DNA of 6,451 nt from an uncultured Bacteroidota bacterium. GTDB lineage: Bacteria > Bacteroidota > Bacteroidia > Bacteroidales > SZUA-534. The notes under the pieces are model-generated. The model was not told the origin of the DNA. It searched no databases and saw only the letters and a list, made by a program, of their open reading frames with translations. A program made the translations under genes and the position numbers. The stretch covers positions 1 to 6,451 of the forward strand of contig CALBPW010000438.1 in assembly GCA_937899145.1 (NCBI GenBank), in the 5' to 3' direction. Shown in pieces: positions 1 to 5,323 of the stretch (its first letter is position 1; each line of letters starts with the position of its first letter).

Positions 1-182
1 ACCATACCCGCACTGCCGGTAAATGCGTAGTCGTCGCACCGATGGTGCTTGTCGGTTGAGTAATCGCGAATGTTGTGGATATGTATTTCGGCAACACCTT
101 TTTTAACCGCGCGAGCAACAATGCTGTGGCTTAAAGGGCTTTCAAGCAATTCAGGGACAACACTCAGTATATCGATGCGCAT
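1..182 (-). CDS. trmD: tRNA (guanine37-N1)-methyltransferase TrmD, N-terminal part (cut by window edge)
   Basis: Reading the minus strand from an ATG at 182 gives 60 complete codons that run off the left edge. The peptide begins [15 protein letters not shown] and continues with a VEIHIHN-like strand ([17 protein letters not shown]), then [12 protein letters not shown] at residues 49-60. This is the standard start of TrmD: M-x-I-x-I-[LI]-[ST]-x-x-P-E, then RDY, then DDY plus a glycine-rich loop. TrmD is a SPOUT-class (knotted) enzyme that transfers methyl from AdoMet to N1 of G37, next to the anticodon, preventing +1 frameshifts. The knotted AdoMet pocket lies further C-terminal and is outside the window. 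The glycine-rich loop reads FTGSAGM where I would expect [FY]GG-x-[PA]-GM, a small deviation. It is transcribed divergently from the neighbouring exported-protein gene. The start is secure because the family starts at this residue and a promoter-like element sits just upstream. Confidence 0.93.
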   Translation of the reverse strand, partial: MRIDILSVVPELLESPLSHSIVARAVKKGVAEIHIHNIRDYSTDKHHRCDDYAFTGSAGM

Positions 183-198
183 AGCTGAAAAATTTTTT

Positions 199-227
199 CA
201 AAAATAGAGAAAATTCACCAATTCAAA
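199..227 (-). promoter_or_regulatory. Bacteroidota-type promoter candidate for trmD
   Basis: On the minus strand, TTTG (227-224) is followed after 17 bases by TATTTTTG (206-199). This fits the Bacteroidota primary sigma consensus TTTG-N(17-23)-TAnnTTTG at both elements. Transcription would start near 193-195, leaving a leader of roughly a dozen bases before the trmD ATG at 182. It is the best two-element match in the window. The region is AT-rich, so a chance match remains possible. Confidence 0.55.
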
Positions 228-270
228 AAAAACAGCCCGTGCTGTAACATTTCGTTTTTTGACATCGTCT

Positions 271-278
271 TATGTTTG
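271..278 (+). promoter_or_regulatory. -7 promoter element for the exported barrel protein gene
   Basis: TATGTTTG exactly matches the Bacteroidota -7 element TAnnTTTG and lies 27 bases upstream of the ATG at 306. A possible -33 element, TTTC at 250-253, stands 17 bases upstream and matches TTTG at three of four bases. Predicted transcription start is about 283-285, giving a 20-base AT-rich leader with no clear Shine-Dalgarno sequence, as is usual in this phylum. Confidence 0.5.
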
Positions 279-305
279 TCAATTTAAAGCAAAAACATAT
301 CAAAG

Positions 306-1160
306 ATGAAAAAGACTTTTTTAACTATTGCAATTTGTTGTGTATCAACAATTTTGATGGCTGAAAATTCAACAAACAATTCATTTGCCGCCGATTCAGC
401 AAAACCCAAAGCCGACACAACACGTTTTTACTTAGGGCGACACGAGCTTTTTGTTACCAATGGTGGCAACGATGTTCATTTTATCCGCAATCGCTATCTC
501 GATTATGAGTATTCAAGCAACAACGATAAAAAAAATCCATTCAACAATTTCGATTCACATTGGGCAAGTTTCAATTTTGGCATTGGCGGATTTGGCAAAA
601 AAATGTTTAGCACAGCTGTTGGCGCTGAAAGCGATTATATCGATGTCAATCCGTTGCGCTCATTCTCTTTTCAATGGAACATTTCAGACATTGCGCTGCC
701 ACTGACAAGCAGCAATAATATTGGTATTGTGTCGGGCGTTGGTGTTTCGTGGGATTATTACGCACTATCTGACAAATCGCTTTGCCTGCGTAAAGCCGAT
801 AGCACACTAATTCATTATAACGATACTATTGGATATAAGCGAAATAAGCTGCGCACTTGCAATTTAGTTGTTCCGCTGATGCTGGAATTTCACCCTGCAC
901 AGAATTCTAATTTATACTTGATGGTTGGTGTTGAAGGCAATTTACGTTTGGGGGCCAAAACAAAACAAGTTACCGGTTCAGGCAAAAAAATCAAACACAA
1001 AAGTGATTTTTATATGAATCCACTGACATGCGATTTTGTGGTTCGTGCCGGTTATGAGGATTTTGGGGTTTATTTTTCGACAGCTTGCACGCCGATGTTT
1101 AAAGACAGAAAAGGTCCTGATGTGTATCCGTTTTCGGCCGGTGTGAGCCTCAATTTTTAG
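306..1160 (+). CDS. exported protein of unknown function, probable outer-membrane beta-barrel
   Basis: The protein has 284 residues. It starts with a Sec-type signal peptide: MKKT, a hydrophobic stretch to about residue 18, and a likely cleavage after A19 or after the FAA at 27-29. The mature part alternates polar and aromatic or hydrophobic residues in strand-like blocks, for example WASFNFGIGGFG (86-97), IGIVSGVGVSWDYYAL (139-154), LVVPLMLEFHP (187-197), NLYLMVGVEGNLRLG (202-216) and CDFVVRAGYEDFGVYFS (242-258). It ends in SLNF, and a C-terminal Phe is typical of outer-membrane barrels. The KLRT...VPLMLEF block resembles the PorT-like / OMP_b-brl_2 group common in Bacteroidota, but I cannot name a gene. 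C11 and C12 in the signal lack a lipobox, so I do not call it a lipoprotein. It has its own promoter and terminator and is probably monocistronic. Ligand or role cannot be told from sequence. Confidence 0.8.
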   Translation: MKKTFLTIAICCVSTILMAENSTNNSFAADSAKPKADTTRFYLGRHELFVTNGGNDVHFIRNRYLDYEYSSNNDKKNPFNNFDSHWASFNFGIGGFGKKMFSTAVGAESDYIDVNPLRSFSFQWNISDIALPLTSSNNIGIVSGVGVSWDYYALSDKSLCLRKADSTLIHYNDTIGYKRNKLRTCNLVVPLMLEFHPAQNSNLYLMVGVEGNLRLGAKTKQVTGSGKKIKHKSDFYMNPLTCDFVVRAGYEDFGVYFSTACTPMFKDRKGPDVYPFSAGVSLNF

Positions 1161-1199
1161 GAAATTCTCAACGCATATTTACAGATTAGTTGCTACTGA

Positions 1200-1229
1200 A
1201 AAAGAGCTGCAAGCAATTGTGGCTCTTTT
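1200..1229. terminator. bidirectional intrinsic terminator between convergent genes
   Basis: AAAAGAGC (1200-1207) pairs with GCTCTTTT (1222-1229). The stem continues inward through two G-U wobbles and three Watson-Crick pairs to a GCAA tetraloop (1213-1216), for 13 pairs in all. On the plus strand the right arm ends in a T-rich run (CTTTTCTTAT). On the minus strand the opposite arm gives TTTTT. It lies 40 bases after the stop of the barrel gene and 28 bases beyond the stop codon of the GH5 gene, so it can end both transcripts. Confidence 0.8.
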
Positions 1230-1257
1230 CTTATACCGATTGGTAATCAGACGATTA

Positions 1258-3234
1258 TTATTCTTTTACAACCTTTACCGTACGGCAGAATTTGTTATCG
1301 GCGCTGATTACTTTTACAATATAAACACCATTCTGAAAATTTTGCATATCAATATTCTGCAAGCCCCCAACGCAATTTTTTGTGGTTAAAACCTCTCCTA
1401 CAACATTCATTATCACCACATTAAATTCGCCTTTTGACAAATCGACAGTAAACTTATTTGTTACCGGATTTGGTCCGATGCTACATTCAAATTTGCTTTC
1501 AACAACATCGGTTGCAATATTTTCAAATATCATTTTATCGATATTAAAAACCGGCAAACTCGAAACAACTAAGCGCAATGTCTGTTCGCCGGCAGGCAAT
1601 GTTGGCAAAAAGGTTGTAGTGTCACTTATGTTAATATCAGCCGATTTTGGAATGGTTATTGATTTTGTGATTCCGCCAGCATATTTTACGTGTAAATGTC
1701 CTCCGGCCTGCTCTGCGGTAGTCAATATTTTTGCGACAAAACGACCCTCTGTTTCAACATTTATTGTGAACTCAATCCATTCATCTTTTGCATCGGCAGC
1801 TACTAAATATTCGCCATCGGCACGCCGGAAAATATCAACAGCCTCATCAGGCCGGTATTGTCCGAAACTATTTTCATCATCTGTGTCGTGATAGGTAAGT
1901 TGCTCTCCACCATAATCAAAATCCTCTGCTTCAATAGTGCAAGGCAACGTTGGCATTTTGCTGAATGTATGTCTGTTATATGGCAGTTTTGTGTGCCGTT
2001 GCGGATACGAGATTTGCCTTATTACTCCATTTTTGTAACTCAAAAGCCGATAATAGTAAGTTTGGCCCACAACTGTGCCATAATCAACTATTTGTCTTTC
2101 AGCATCAGCAGGCAACCATTTTCCAACCGGTTGATATTCAGTGTTTTCAGTCCGACGCGTCAATACAATCGAGTCGTCGGTGATACTATCCGCTGCCAGA
2201 ATTTTCCAACTAACAGCAAGTAGCGAATCTTGGTAAGCCGATATTTTTATTTGGCAAGGTGCTGTATTTGAGTATTTTGTAACAATATCACGCACTTCGT
2301 AATCCCAAGCACGTTTACGGCGGTCGTAAATTTGGAAATTACTAGCATCGTCCCATACAACGGCAGGAATATTATACTGAATGGCATCAGAAACATAAGT
2401 AGCGTAATGCAACATTCGAGAGTTGTAATCGCACGAGCGCACAGCGCCAAATTCATCTATCGTAGCTTGTATATTATTGGTTGTCCGCCAGTTAACCACC
2501 TTTTCAAATTTGCCTGTAACAGTTGCCGTACTACTGAAAGTTCCTTTTCCGTCGAGCGCAAAACTTGACGGATCGTACGAGTGGAAATAGCCCATCACAT
2601 AGTTGTCAGTAGGAATTTTGGCAGCCAAAAGTTCTTCGGCACCCGACCATTTATTACCTGAAAAAATCACAATTCGTTTTGGATTTGTAAGTCTGATAGT
2701 TGCCAATTCACGCGCATTAATCTCATCTACCTGACTTATTGTCAGTCCGTTAGGCTCGTTAATGATTTCAAATAGCAAACTATCGGTTTTGCTGCTAAAA
2801 TGCCGGCTAACTTGCGCCCAAAGACTATCAAAGCGTGCGATGTTGACTTCGGTGTAATCGGTTTTTATCCAATCGTCGTGATGGCTGTTTAATATGGTGA
2901 CAAATCCTCTATTCAGCGACCAATCAACCACTTGCTCAACGCGAGCCATAAAAGTCGAATCAATTGTATATGGAGCGTTTGTGCCCATGTGATTGTCCCA
3001 ACGCACTGGGATGCGCACTGTTTTGAAACCCGCATCTTTAAAATCGTCAAAAAAATATTCTTCGGCTTTTGGAGCCCACTCACCCTCACGTGGTGCTTCA
3101 AGGGTGTTTCCAAGGTTGATACCCGGGTGCATAATTGCAACCACCTCAGTTGGAGTTAGTTGCGCATCGGCTTTACTTACTGAAAGTAAAATAGTTGCAA
3201 GCACTAAACCGATACCAAAAGTTGTGCGTTTCAT
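1258..3234 (-). CDS. secreted GH5 endoglycanase (cellulase-like) with CBM6-like module and T9SS sorting domain
   Basis: Counted from the ATG at 3234 the protein has 658 residues. The frame also contains a TTG two codons upstream (3240). Residue numbers below start at that TTG, so subtract 2 for the ATG form. A signal peptide (MKRTTFGIG... to ADAQ, about 27) precedes a GH5 TIM barrel (about 30-325). Seen there are GINLGNTLEAP (40-50), VRIPVRW (75-81, with the family Arg), HH (120-121), NEP with acid/base E162 (161-163), FHSYDP (219-224), nucleophile E263 in IDEFGA, and W296. A fibronectin-III-like segment (about 328-418), a CBM6-like module starting TIEAEDFDYGG (435-575, W488), and a T9SS type A tail (IGPNPVTN, 588-595, to the end) follow. 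It should hydrolyse beta-1,4-glucan or a related hemicellulose outside the cell, exported by Sec and then T9SS. The barrel resembles Thermotoga Cel5A-like enzymes, but subfamily and substrate are not settled. Tandem TAA codons end it. Confidence 0.93.
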   Translation of the reverse strand: MKRTTFGIGLVLATILLSVSKADAQLTPTEVVAIMHPGINLGNTLEAPREGEWAPKAEEYFFDDFKDAGFKTVRIPVRWDNHMGTNAPYTIDSTFMARVEQVVDWSLNRGFVTILNSHHDDWIKTDYTEVNIARFDSLWAQVSRHFSSKTDSLLFEIINEPNGLTISQVDEINARELATIRLTNPKRIVIFSGNKWSGAEELLAAKIPTDNYVMGYFHSYDPSSFALDGKGTFSSTATVTGKFEKVVNWRTTNNIQATIDEFGAVRSCDYNSRMLHYATYVSDAIQYNIPAVVWDDASNFQIYDRRKRAWDYEVRDIVTKYSNTAPCQIKISAYQDSLLAVSWKILAADSITDDSIVLTRRTENTEYQPVGKWLPADAERQIVDYGTVVGQTYYYRLLSYKNGVIRQISYPQRHTKLPYNRHTFSKMPTLPCTIEAEDFDYGGEQLTYHDTDDENSFGQYRPDEAVDIFRRADGEYLVAADAKDEWIEFTINVETEGRFVAKILTTAEQAGGHLHVKYAGGITKSITIPKSADINISDTTTFLPTLPAGEQTLRLVVSSLPVFNIDKMIFENIATDVVESKFECSIGPNPVTNKFTVDLSKGEFNVVIMNVVGEVLTTKNCVGGLQNIDMQNFQNGVYIVKVISADNKFCRTVKVVKE

Positions 3235-3251
3235 ACTCAAGATGTTTTTTG

Positions 3252-3259
3252 CAAAAATA
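3252..3259 (-). promoter_or_regulatory. -7 promoter element for the GH5 gene
   Basis: The minus strand reads TATTTTTG, an exact TAnnTTTG match, ending 17 bases before the ATG at 3234. No TTTG occurs at the proper -33 distance. Instead that position carries a short dyad centred at about 3280. The predicted start site, near 3246-3248, would leave only about 7 bases before the TTG at 3240 and about 13 before the ATG at 3234. This favours the ATG as the true start. Confidence 0.45.
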
Positions 3260-3271
3260 CCACATCAATTG

Positions 3272-3290
3272 AAATGTAACTTACACATTT
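3272..3290. repeat. small dyad in the -33 region of the GH5 promoter
   Basis: TGTAA-C-TTACA (3275-3285) is a perfect inverted repeat with 5-base arms and a one-base spacer. AAA on the left (3272-3274) and TTT on the right (3288-3290) extend it after a two-base offset. It sits where the poorly conserved -33 element of the GH5 promoter would be, so an operator is conceivable. Short AT-rich dyads also occur by chance. Confidence 0.3.
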
Positions 3291-3343
3291 GTCGCAAACT
3301 ATTGCAAAATTGAAAAATAGAATACAAAGTTGATAAACAGAAA

Positions 3344-3369
3344 AACCCCTCGTTGCATAACGAGGGGTT
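3344..3369 (-). terminator. intrinsic terminator of the tRNA-Glu-rpsT unit
   Basis: AACCCCTCGTT (3344-3354) and AACGAGGGGTT (3359-3369) form an 11-bp perfect stem with a 4-base loop (GCAT). On the minus strand the stem is followed by TTT, giving GGGGTTTTTCTG. It begins 22 bases beyond the rpsT stop codon. The reverse direction has AAAAA on its 5' side and no T-run after the stem, so it works mainly for the minus strand. Confidence 0.9.
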
Positions 3370-3391
3370 CCGACATATTTAACTATAAATA

Positions 3392-3646
3392 TTAAGCTAA
3401 AGAATTAACGTAAACAGCTAAACCTGACTTAAGGTTAGCGGCTTTGTTTTTGTGGATAACATTGTTTTTAGCAAGTTTATCAAGCATAGCAGATACTTTT
3501 GGAAGCATTGCTTGAGCGTCAGCTTTTATTGTTGTAGCACGCAAATCGCGAACGGCATTGCGAGCGGTTTTTGCGTAGTATCTATTGTGCTCGTTACGAG
3601 TTTCAGTTTGACGGATTCTTTTTTCCGATGACTTATGATTTGCCAT
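3392..3646 (-). CDS. rpsT: 30S ribosomal protein S20
   Basis: The protein has 84 residues, the usual S20 length, and is rich in Lys, Arg and Ala. It starts [18 protein letters not shown] and ends with [21 protein letters not shown], both hallmark S20 segments. S20 is a primary 16S rRNA binder that stabilises the 5' domain and helix 44 in small-subunit assembly. The ATG at 3646 is fixed by the conserved N-terminus. No Shine-Dalgarno sequence is obvious in the 29-base AT-rich spacer after tRNA-Glu. No separate promoter is visible in that spacer, so it is probably transcribed together with the tRNA and released by tRNA 3' processing. A strong terminator follows. Confidence 0.98.
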   Translation of the reverse strand: MANHKSSEKRIRQTETRNEHNRYYAKTARNAVRDLRATTIKADAQAMLPKVSAMLDKLAKNNVIHKNKAANLKSGLAVYVNSLA

Positions 3647-3675
3647 GATTCTTAAATGTTTTTTACCTTAAATTG

Positions 3676-3747
3676 TAGTCGGTAGGGGATTCGAACCCCT
3701 ATGGCAAGAATGAAAATCTTGAATCCTAACCCTTAGATGAACCGACC
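3676..3747 (-). tRNA. tRNA-Glu (anticodon UUC)
   Basis: The minus strand folds as a complete 72-base tRNA. The acceptor stem is GGTCGGT with ACCGACT, with a G-U pair at 1-72. The D arm lies in ATCTAAGGGTTAGGAT. The anticodon stem CAAGA/TCTTG encloses the loop TTTTCAT, and the anticodon TTC is the complement of 3712-3714. The T arm is AGGGG-TTCGAAT-CCCCT, and the discriminator base is A at 3676. No CCA is encoded (the next bases are CAA), so it must be added after transcription, as is common in Bacteroidota. The anticodon reads GAA and GAG. It lies 29 bases upstream of rpsT on the same strand. Confidence 0.97.
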
Positions 3748-3814
3748 ATTCTGTTCAAAAAGTTGTTTATAAGTTTCTTCAGAACTCCGCTAAATCGTTT
3801 TGATTTTTGCGGTG

Positions 3815-3822
3815 CAAACATA
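3815..3822 (-). promoter_or_regulatory. -7 promoter element for tRNA-Glu-rpsT
   Basis: The minus strand reads TATGTTTG, an exact TAnnTTTG match and identical to the element at 271-278 on the other strand. It predicts a start near 3808-3811, about 60 bases before the mature tRNA 5' end at 3747. That leader would be removed by RNase P. No good TTTG lies at the -33 distance. Confidence 0.45.
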
Positions 3823-4002
3823 CAACTATTTTTTGAATTACTAACCATCGTGGCAAAAAAATATTATTTTTTCTTAAACATATTGATAATTTGCTGATTA
3901 TTAAATCGGTATCAGCCAACCACTCTGGTTTTTTCATGATTTTTACCCTCACACATATATATAATATGGCATCAGTTTTAACCATATTTCTAAAATCAGA
4001 CC

Positions 4003-4010
4003 TATATTTG
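4003..4010 (+). promoter_or_regulatory. -7 promoter element for mrp
   Basis: TATATTTG is an exact TAnnTTTG match, 71 bases before the mrp ATG at 4082. The only -33 candidate is TTTA at 3977-3980, 22 bases upstream and imperfect. The predicted start, near 4015-4017, leaves a leader of about 65 bases that contains the inverted repeat at 4027-4059. Confidence 0.4.
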
Positions 4011-4026
4011 CGCCATAACTATTGAC

Positions 4027-4059
4027 ATTGAATTGATACAATTAGCTATCAATTTCAAT
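4027..4059 (+). repeat. inverted repeat in the mrp leader
   Basis: ATTGAATTGATA (4027-4038) faces TATCAATTTCAAT (4047-4059) across an 8-base loop. Twelve pairs form with a single unpaired base in the right arm. It ends 22 bases before the mrp ATG. It could be a leader hairpin or a DNA site for a dimeric regulator such as an Fe-S sensor, but nothing in the sequence identifies a binding protein. The stem is AT-rich and weak as RNA. Confidence 0.45.
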
Positions 4060-4081
4060 CATCAAACTTTAAACTATAACT

Positions 4082-5173
4082 ATGGAATTATCAGCATCAG
4101 CGGTTTTTGCAGTGTTACGCACCATACAACACCCTGAACTTAAAAAAGACATAATTTCGCTTGGAATGGTGCGAAATCTTGAAATTGAAGGGAATAAAAT
4201 CAGCTTTGCGCTTTTGGTTGGCAAAAAAGAGAGTACAAACCTTGCCTTGCTAAAACAAAATTGTGTAAACGCCTTGGAGCAAACTTTTGGCGACATTGAC
4301 ATTCGCGGCAATATCAGCATTCAAGCTAAACCCGAAACCGAAGAAGACGAGCCAAATGGCACTCACAATGTCCGCAACATCATTGCAGTGGCATCGGGCA
4401 AAGGCGGTGTCGGAAAATCGACAGTAGCAGCCAATTTAGCCGTGTCATTAGCACTAAAAGGCGCACGCGTCGGCCTTGTTGACGCTGACATTTATGGGCC
4501 TTCAGTCCCTATAATGTTTGACATTGCCAATGCTCGCCCAATTATGGACGACGAGCAAATGATTATACCTGTTGAGCAATATGGCGTTAAGTTGCAATCA
4601 ATTGGTTTTTTTGTAAATAGCAACGATGCGCTTGTATGGCGCGGACCAATGGCAACAAGCGCACTCAAGCAGATGATTATGCAATCGGCTTGGGGCGAAC
4701 TCGATTATTTGCTGATTGATATGCCACCGGGAACCGGCGATATTCATCTTGCTATCATTCAAATGCTTGCACTCACTGGCGCAATTGTTGTCAGCACACC
4801 GCAGCAAGTAGCTTTAGCTGATGCTGTAAAAGCCATCAGCATGTTCAAAAACGACAAAGTGAATGTCCCAATTTTAGGATTAGTGGAAAATATGGCATGG
4901 TTTACGCCAGCCGAACTTCCTGATAACAAATATTTTATATTTGGCAAAGAAGGTTGCAAACGACAAGCCGAAGCCGAGGGGGTAAAACTTCTCGGACAAA
5001 TTCCACTTGTACAAAGCGTTTGCGAATCGGGCGACCGTGGAACGCCTGCCGCACTTGACAGCTCCGGTATAGTTGGCAGCTATTTTCACGTTTTAGCCGA
5101 TAATGTGATTTCGGCTGTTGAATATAGAAATGAGCATTTTGCCGCAACACAGAAGGTTGAAGTGAAGAAATAG
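4082..5173 (+). CDS. mrp: Mrp/NBP35 (ApbC) family Fe-S cluster carrier ATPase
   Basis: The protein has 363 residues, the usual length for the family. An N-terminal MIP18/DUF59-type domain spans about 5-82 and includes HPELKKDIISLGMV (17-30). The SIMIBI-class ATPase domain begins near 98 with the deviant Walker A motif GKGGVGKS (106-113), followed by DADIYGPS (134-141), RGPM (187-190) and the Walker B-like LLIDMPPGTGD (210-220). Family members bind a [4Fe-4S] cluster, usually at a dimer interface, and hand it to apo-proteins in the cytosol. The usual C-terminal CxxC after ENM is absent. Here ENMAWF is followed by TPAELPDNKYFIFGKEGC (275-292), with Cys only at 61, 292 and 314. I recall this style from other Bacteroidota Mrp proteins, so it is probably lineage-specific rather than damage. 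The start is supported by DUF59 beginning within ten residues. Position 150 bases upstream of a U32 protein, itself from an Fe-S family, may be functional. Confidence 0.95.
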   Translation: MELSASAVFAVLRTIQHPELKKDIISLGMVRNLEIEGNKISFALLVGKKESTNLALLKQNCVNALEQTFGDIDIRGNISIQAKPETEEDEPNGTHNVRNIIAVASGKGGVGKSTVAANLAVSLALKGARVGLVDADIYGPSVPIMFDIANARPIMDDEQMIIPVEQYGVKLQSIGFFVNSNDALVWRGPMATSALKQMIMQSAWGELDYLLIDMPPGTGDIHLAIIQMLALTGAIVVSTPQQVALADAVKAISMFKNDKVNVPILGLVENMAWFTPAELPDNKYFIFGKEGCKRQAEAEGVKLLGQIPLVQSVCESGDRGTPAALDSSGIVGSYFHVLADNVISAVEYRNEHFAATQKVEVKK

Positions 5174-5323
5174 AGAGTTAGTTTAAGATTGAACATGTTT
5201 AAACAATTCACCGATTAACCATCACGATAGCTATCGGGACAACAATTTAGAAAATCGGGTTAAATCGGTTAGAGATTAATTGACGCATTGTCCGGTTGTC
5301 TGAAGTCTAAAAAAAATAAAGTT
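5174..5323. repeat. palindrome-rich intergenic segment between mrp and the U32 gene
   Basis: A perfect 12-base palindrome CGATAGCTATCG (5225-5236) extends to 9-base arms with one mismatch (5222-5239). It is nested inside a wider inverted repeat, ACCGATTAACC (5210-5220) and GGTTAAATCGGT (5258-5269), with one extra base in the right arm. Just upstream lie two overlapping palindromes, AACATGTT (5192-5199) and GTTTAAAC (5197-5204). No TAnnTTTG promoter element and no T-run after the hairpins are present, so neither a promoter for the U32 gene nor a classic terminator for mrp is evident. The core resembles TCCCGATAGCTATCGGGA, a palindrome I recall as frequent between genes in Bacteroidota, with one C replaced by A. 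Confidence 0.6.

Larger units (their letters stand above)
3748..4081. other. divergent intergenic region between tRNA-Glu and mrp
   Basis: These 334 AT-rich bases separate tRNA-Glu (leftward) from mrp (rightward). They contain a -7 element for each direction (3815-3822 minus, 4003-4010 plus) and an inverted repeat in the presumed mrp leader (4027-4059). Between about 3830 and 4000 I see only A/T-rich sequence, including ATATATATAATAT near 3954-3966, and no supported gene. A 68-codon open frame on the minus strand (3985-3779) overlaps the tRNA promoter and has no recognisable features. Confidence 0.6.

Noticed and set aside
316..345. Lipoprotein signal (Cys11-Cys12) in the barrel protein
   Set aside because: The residues before the cysteines (TIAI) do not form a lipobox and the hydrophobic core continues past them, so a Sec signal peptide with later cleavage fits better.
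1382..1891. A 169-codon plus-strand open frame inside the GH5 gene
   Set aside because: It lies wholly antisense to a gene with strong domain evidence, has no promoter element or family features, and its composition is what antisense frames of such a gene give.
3954..3966. ATATATATAATAT run as a possible repeat or origin-like element
   Set aside because: It is short, has no flanking iterons or DnaA-box-like sites that I can see, and fits the general A/T richness of the spacer.
3779..3985. A 68-codon minus-strand open frame upstream of tRNA-Glu
   Set aside because: It overlaps the tRNA promoter candidate, runs through low-complexity A/T sequence, and the peptide has no recognisable domain. 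Its stop-free length is short for an AT-rich spacer but not remarkable.
5277..5323. TTGACG near 5280 as a sigma70-type -35 box for the U32 gene
   Set aside because: No matching -10 hexamer lies at the right distance, and Bacteroidota promoters do not follow the TTGACA/TATAAT pattern.
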